This document shows, piece after piece, positions 61,676 to 64,000 of a stretch of DNA of 64,000 nucleotides. The translations under genes and the position numbers were made by a program. The notes under the pieces were generated by a model that saw only the letters and a program-made list of their open reading frames with translations, did no database searches and was not told where the DNA came from. The DNA comes from Theristus sp. LFF4_11. Taxonomy: Eukaryota > Nematoda > Chromadorea > Monhysterida > Xyalidae. Position 1 is the stretch's first letter. Every line of letters starts with the position of its first letter. The DNA lies in the NCBI GenBank assembly GCA_030248135.1, contig JASANC010001867.1, forward strand, positions 1 to 64,000. The letters run 5' to 3'.

Positions 61676-63248
61676 CTATGCCTTCTTTTTGAACGGCAAC
61701 AACGGCGGCACCGGATGCGGACAGACGAAATTGTGACAGACGGACGGTCGCGGCTGGCACATCGCACGACTGAACGCGCTGCTGAACGGAAGACGCCCGT
61801 CGATGGAGCAGTGGCCGAACAGGGCGCCGGGCAGTCGGTGGCACGCGCAGCCGGCAGGGCTGCAGCACAGCAAAACAATCAATCATGAGCTTTTTGTAAA
61901 TCGCCTCAAATACAAAATGATGAGTTTTCAGAGGAATAATGCACTTTTTTGAAAGAACACAAGCAATTTTTGCTACAGTCAAACTCTAAATTATGGGAAT
62001 CAGCGTTTATCGTTGGATGCAGAAAGGATGGATCACGTGATCATCAAACAAGCTGATTCCCTATAGTTTAGAGTTAGACTGTACAATTGCGCCAGCAACA
62101 CCCGACCAGACCAGACCAACCCACCCCCACTCGGCGCGGCAGCAGGCCAGTTTCGCTGGCGCGTACGTGCCGGCGCAGTCGGAGTTGCGCGAGCACGGAA
62201 TGGCCACTTCTGAAATTGCAGACAAACCAAATACATCGCAGTACATGCAGAGGAATCCGCAGCTGTGTTGCGTGTCAAAGACGCATTCCAATGTGACAGT
62301 ACGTATGTTTGTTGAAACCTGTCACTTTTTCGCAGAAGATCGCGAAAGAAGAACGAATGGAATCGGAGTTGCAATAAAACAGGTTCAGCCTCAATTAGGG
62401 GTGTGTGATTTCATTCGAAACCGGATACATTCATTCGTTTTATTCTAATTCCTACGTTTTGCATGCTCCGTATACTGCAAAAAAGCACTGACAGGTTCAA
62501 ACGAACCCACTGTACATGCGGTCACCAACCGGGCACAAACGCGTCCGGTGCCGCGGGCACGACCCGCGGGATCGCGGGACCGACCACCGGTGCGGCGTGA
62601 ACGACGGGCGCCGCGTGGACGACGGCAGCTGGTCGTGGAGGTGGTGGAGGTGGAGGTGGAGGTGGTGGTGGAGGTGCTGCACCGTATCCATGTGCCGGTG
62701 GTGGAGGCGGCGGTGGAGCGACGAGCTTCGGTGCGTACGCGGGTGCGGCCACCACTTTCGGCGGTGGCGGCAATGCGGGTCGCACGACTTTCGGCGGGGA
62801 ATACGCGGGTCGCGGGGGCGGTGGCGGGGGCGGTGGAGGGGGCGCAGCTGCGTACGATGACGGCACGACCACCTTGGGCGGTGGCGGTGGCGGAGGCCGC
62901 GCGACGGCCAGTTTCGGTGCTGCGTACGGCAGCGGTGCGGCGGCGAGACTCGAGAAGTAACTGCGGACTACGAAGCAAATGACACTTCGAAACGGTCTTG
63001 TATAATTACTCTTTCGAAGATTTCATTCACACCATCTAAAAACTGGCATATGATGAAGCAAAAACGGTTGAACTGCTCGCTTCTCGCTTGTGCACCGGAG
63101 CTGATCCGTATGAATGAGTTCCAAAAAAACGGAACGATAAAAACTAACATGCAGCTGGGAGGACGCCGTTGTGCGGCAACATGAACACGTTCGCTAGAGC
63201 GGCCGGCAACGCGACGAGGGCGACACACGCGAGCGACAGGCGAAACAT
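61676..63248 (-). CDS. Secreted poly-proline Cys-rich family protein (gene B)
   Basis: Four exons in phase, 268 residues: 63149-63248, 62530-62967, 62125-62209, 61676-61859. A signal peptide (MFRLSLACVALVALPAALA) precedes a Pro/Ala/Val segment with several poly-Pro runs of 7-13 residues and VVHAAPVVHAAPVV repeats that recall cuticular and structural extracellular proteins. The third exon (85 nt) encodes CSRNSDCAGTYAPAKLACC and W. The last (184 nt) encodes GCACHRLPGALFGHC, AMCQPRPSVCHNFVC and a tail ending KKKA. Gene A matches it in exon lengths, phases, Cys positions and the final Lys-Lys-Ala. I recognise no known family. The exon 2 acceptor (CTTCGTAG) was chosen because the more obvious CGCAG one breaks phase. 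A CCTGTCAC MITE occupies intron 2. Confidence 0.75.
61983..62077. mobile_element. MITE with GGGAATCAGC arms, copy 4
   Basis: AAACTCTAAATTATGGGAAT CAGC and GCTGATTCCCTATAGTTTAG AGTT form a 24-bp inverted repeat with a GGATCACGTGATC core. It lies in gene B intron 3. Confidence 0.7.
62303..62500. mobile_element. MITE, CCTGTCAC family, copy 2
   Basis: GTTTGTTGAAACCTGTCAC TTTTTCGCAGAA at the left and GCAAAAAAGCACTGACAGG TTCAAACGAAC at the right are inverted ends about 200 bp apart, in gene B intron 2. Confidence 0.65.
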
Positions 63249-64000
63249 GTTGCTGAGTGTTGCAAATCGAGGATATTGAACTGCACTCTGCTGAATCGGT
63301 CACTGTTTCTATTAGTTTATATAGGCATATTGCGACGGGACATTCAAGACTCGTTATAGGTAACCTAGTTTTATTTAAAACCGTCGTTGTTTCATGTCGT
63401 GTCAAGCATCTGTTCTGGTCACACCCACAGTCCGTGAAAGAATTTGAAAAGCTATTTTTGTTTATTATTATTTGAAAACATTTATATTTTTGTTTGTGTA
63501 AATTTTGTTAGATGAAAGCAATGAAAAAGCGAAGCTTTTGTGAACAGCAATGAAATAAACAAGTTTTTTTAAACTTCATCTTCATCACTCAACCGTTGAA
63601 TTTCAACAATGTAAGTGTAAGTCAGTTGAATTATGAATTGTGTTCAATGGAAAAATTGATTTAATTTTTTTGGTTTGTGTCACCGACATGCCTATGCGTG
63701 ACAATGGGGTCAGTCGATGATCATGTAACATTTGACTCATGAAAATTGTCGGAGTGAAACGCGTGTACAAGGTTTTTTAATAGTTACAAATGGGTCTTGG
63801 ACATTAAAAATTGTGTCTCTTGATTTAAAACTTGTTTTCCGTCAGTTTCCAGACAATACGTACTACTAGCGGAGGGTTCAAAACAGTTTCATTGATCGGC
63901 AACAACTTCACTTTTCTGCACTGGACTTCGGAACTCTTCGAATGTTTTTGATAGCTGTTTTTTATGTCGCAATGAAATGGTTTATACAAAAAAGTAAATT
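63249..64000. other. Upstream flank of gene B
   Basis: About 750 bp to the window end, AT-rich, with no exon recognised. It should include the gene B promoter. Confidence 0.5.

Noticed and set aside
62445..62982. Long Thr/Arg-rich and Arg/Val-rich frames overlapping gene B exon 2
   Set aside because: These are shadows of the poly-proline exon in other frames. Only the Pro/Ala frame joins in phase to a signal peptide and the Cys exons.

Overview
The window is eukaryotic nuclear DNA from an invertebrate animal: intron-rich genes with GT-AG splicing, about 40% GC, SINEs, DNA transposons and Helitrons, and no bacterial features. Degenerate TTAGGA/TTAGGC-like tracts, short to medium introns and gene content make a nematode the best guess. 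This is an inference; other small ecdysozoans are possible. Exon models were built by hand from splice signals, reading phase and family similarity.

Layout. 1-770: last exon of a cytochrome P450 (+). 1364-2024: a small secreted Cys-rich peptide gene (+). 2025-13290: mostly non-coding, with a SINE, a MITE and one orphan exon candidate. 13291-16542: a six-exon TMEM200-family membrane protein (+). 16956-26331: a 15-exon gene (-) for a secreted protein of about 2570 residues with 12 von Willebrand A domains. 26332-31704: non-coding, AT-rich. 31705-32811: a second secreted Cys-rich peptide gene (-). 33344-36850: SNIP1, a FHA-domain nuclear protein (-). 36934-47165: about 10.2 kb of nested transposons, apparently one large TIR element bounded by an 8-bp target-site duplication. 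It holds a PRMT1 gene fragment, a smaller hAT-like element, G-rich repeats, a foldback element, and a second TIR element that itself carries two head-to-tail Helitrons. 47487-48575: BLOC1S5-like (+). 49058-54415: GNL2/NOG2 ribosome-assembly GTPase (+, 14 exons). 54734-63248: three tandem minus-strand paralogues of a Cys-rich secreted family I do not recognise.

How the parts relate. SNIP1 and BLOC1S5 are divergently transcribed. Without the 10.2-kb insertion their start codons would lie about 0.4 kb apart, so the transposon pile has split what was probably a shared promoter region. The three tandem genes at the right share a strict exon plan: signal peptide, low-complexity exon, then an 85-nt Cys exon, then a terminal Cys exon, with identical phases. 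The two small peptide genes (1364-2024 and 31705-32811) share a different Cys motif but end in a comparable Cys-rich exon joined in the same phase. Together they suggest a set of fast-evolving extracellular proteins. GNL2, SNIP1 and the P450 are ordinary housekeeping or metabolic genes.
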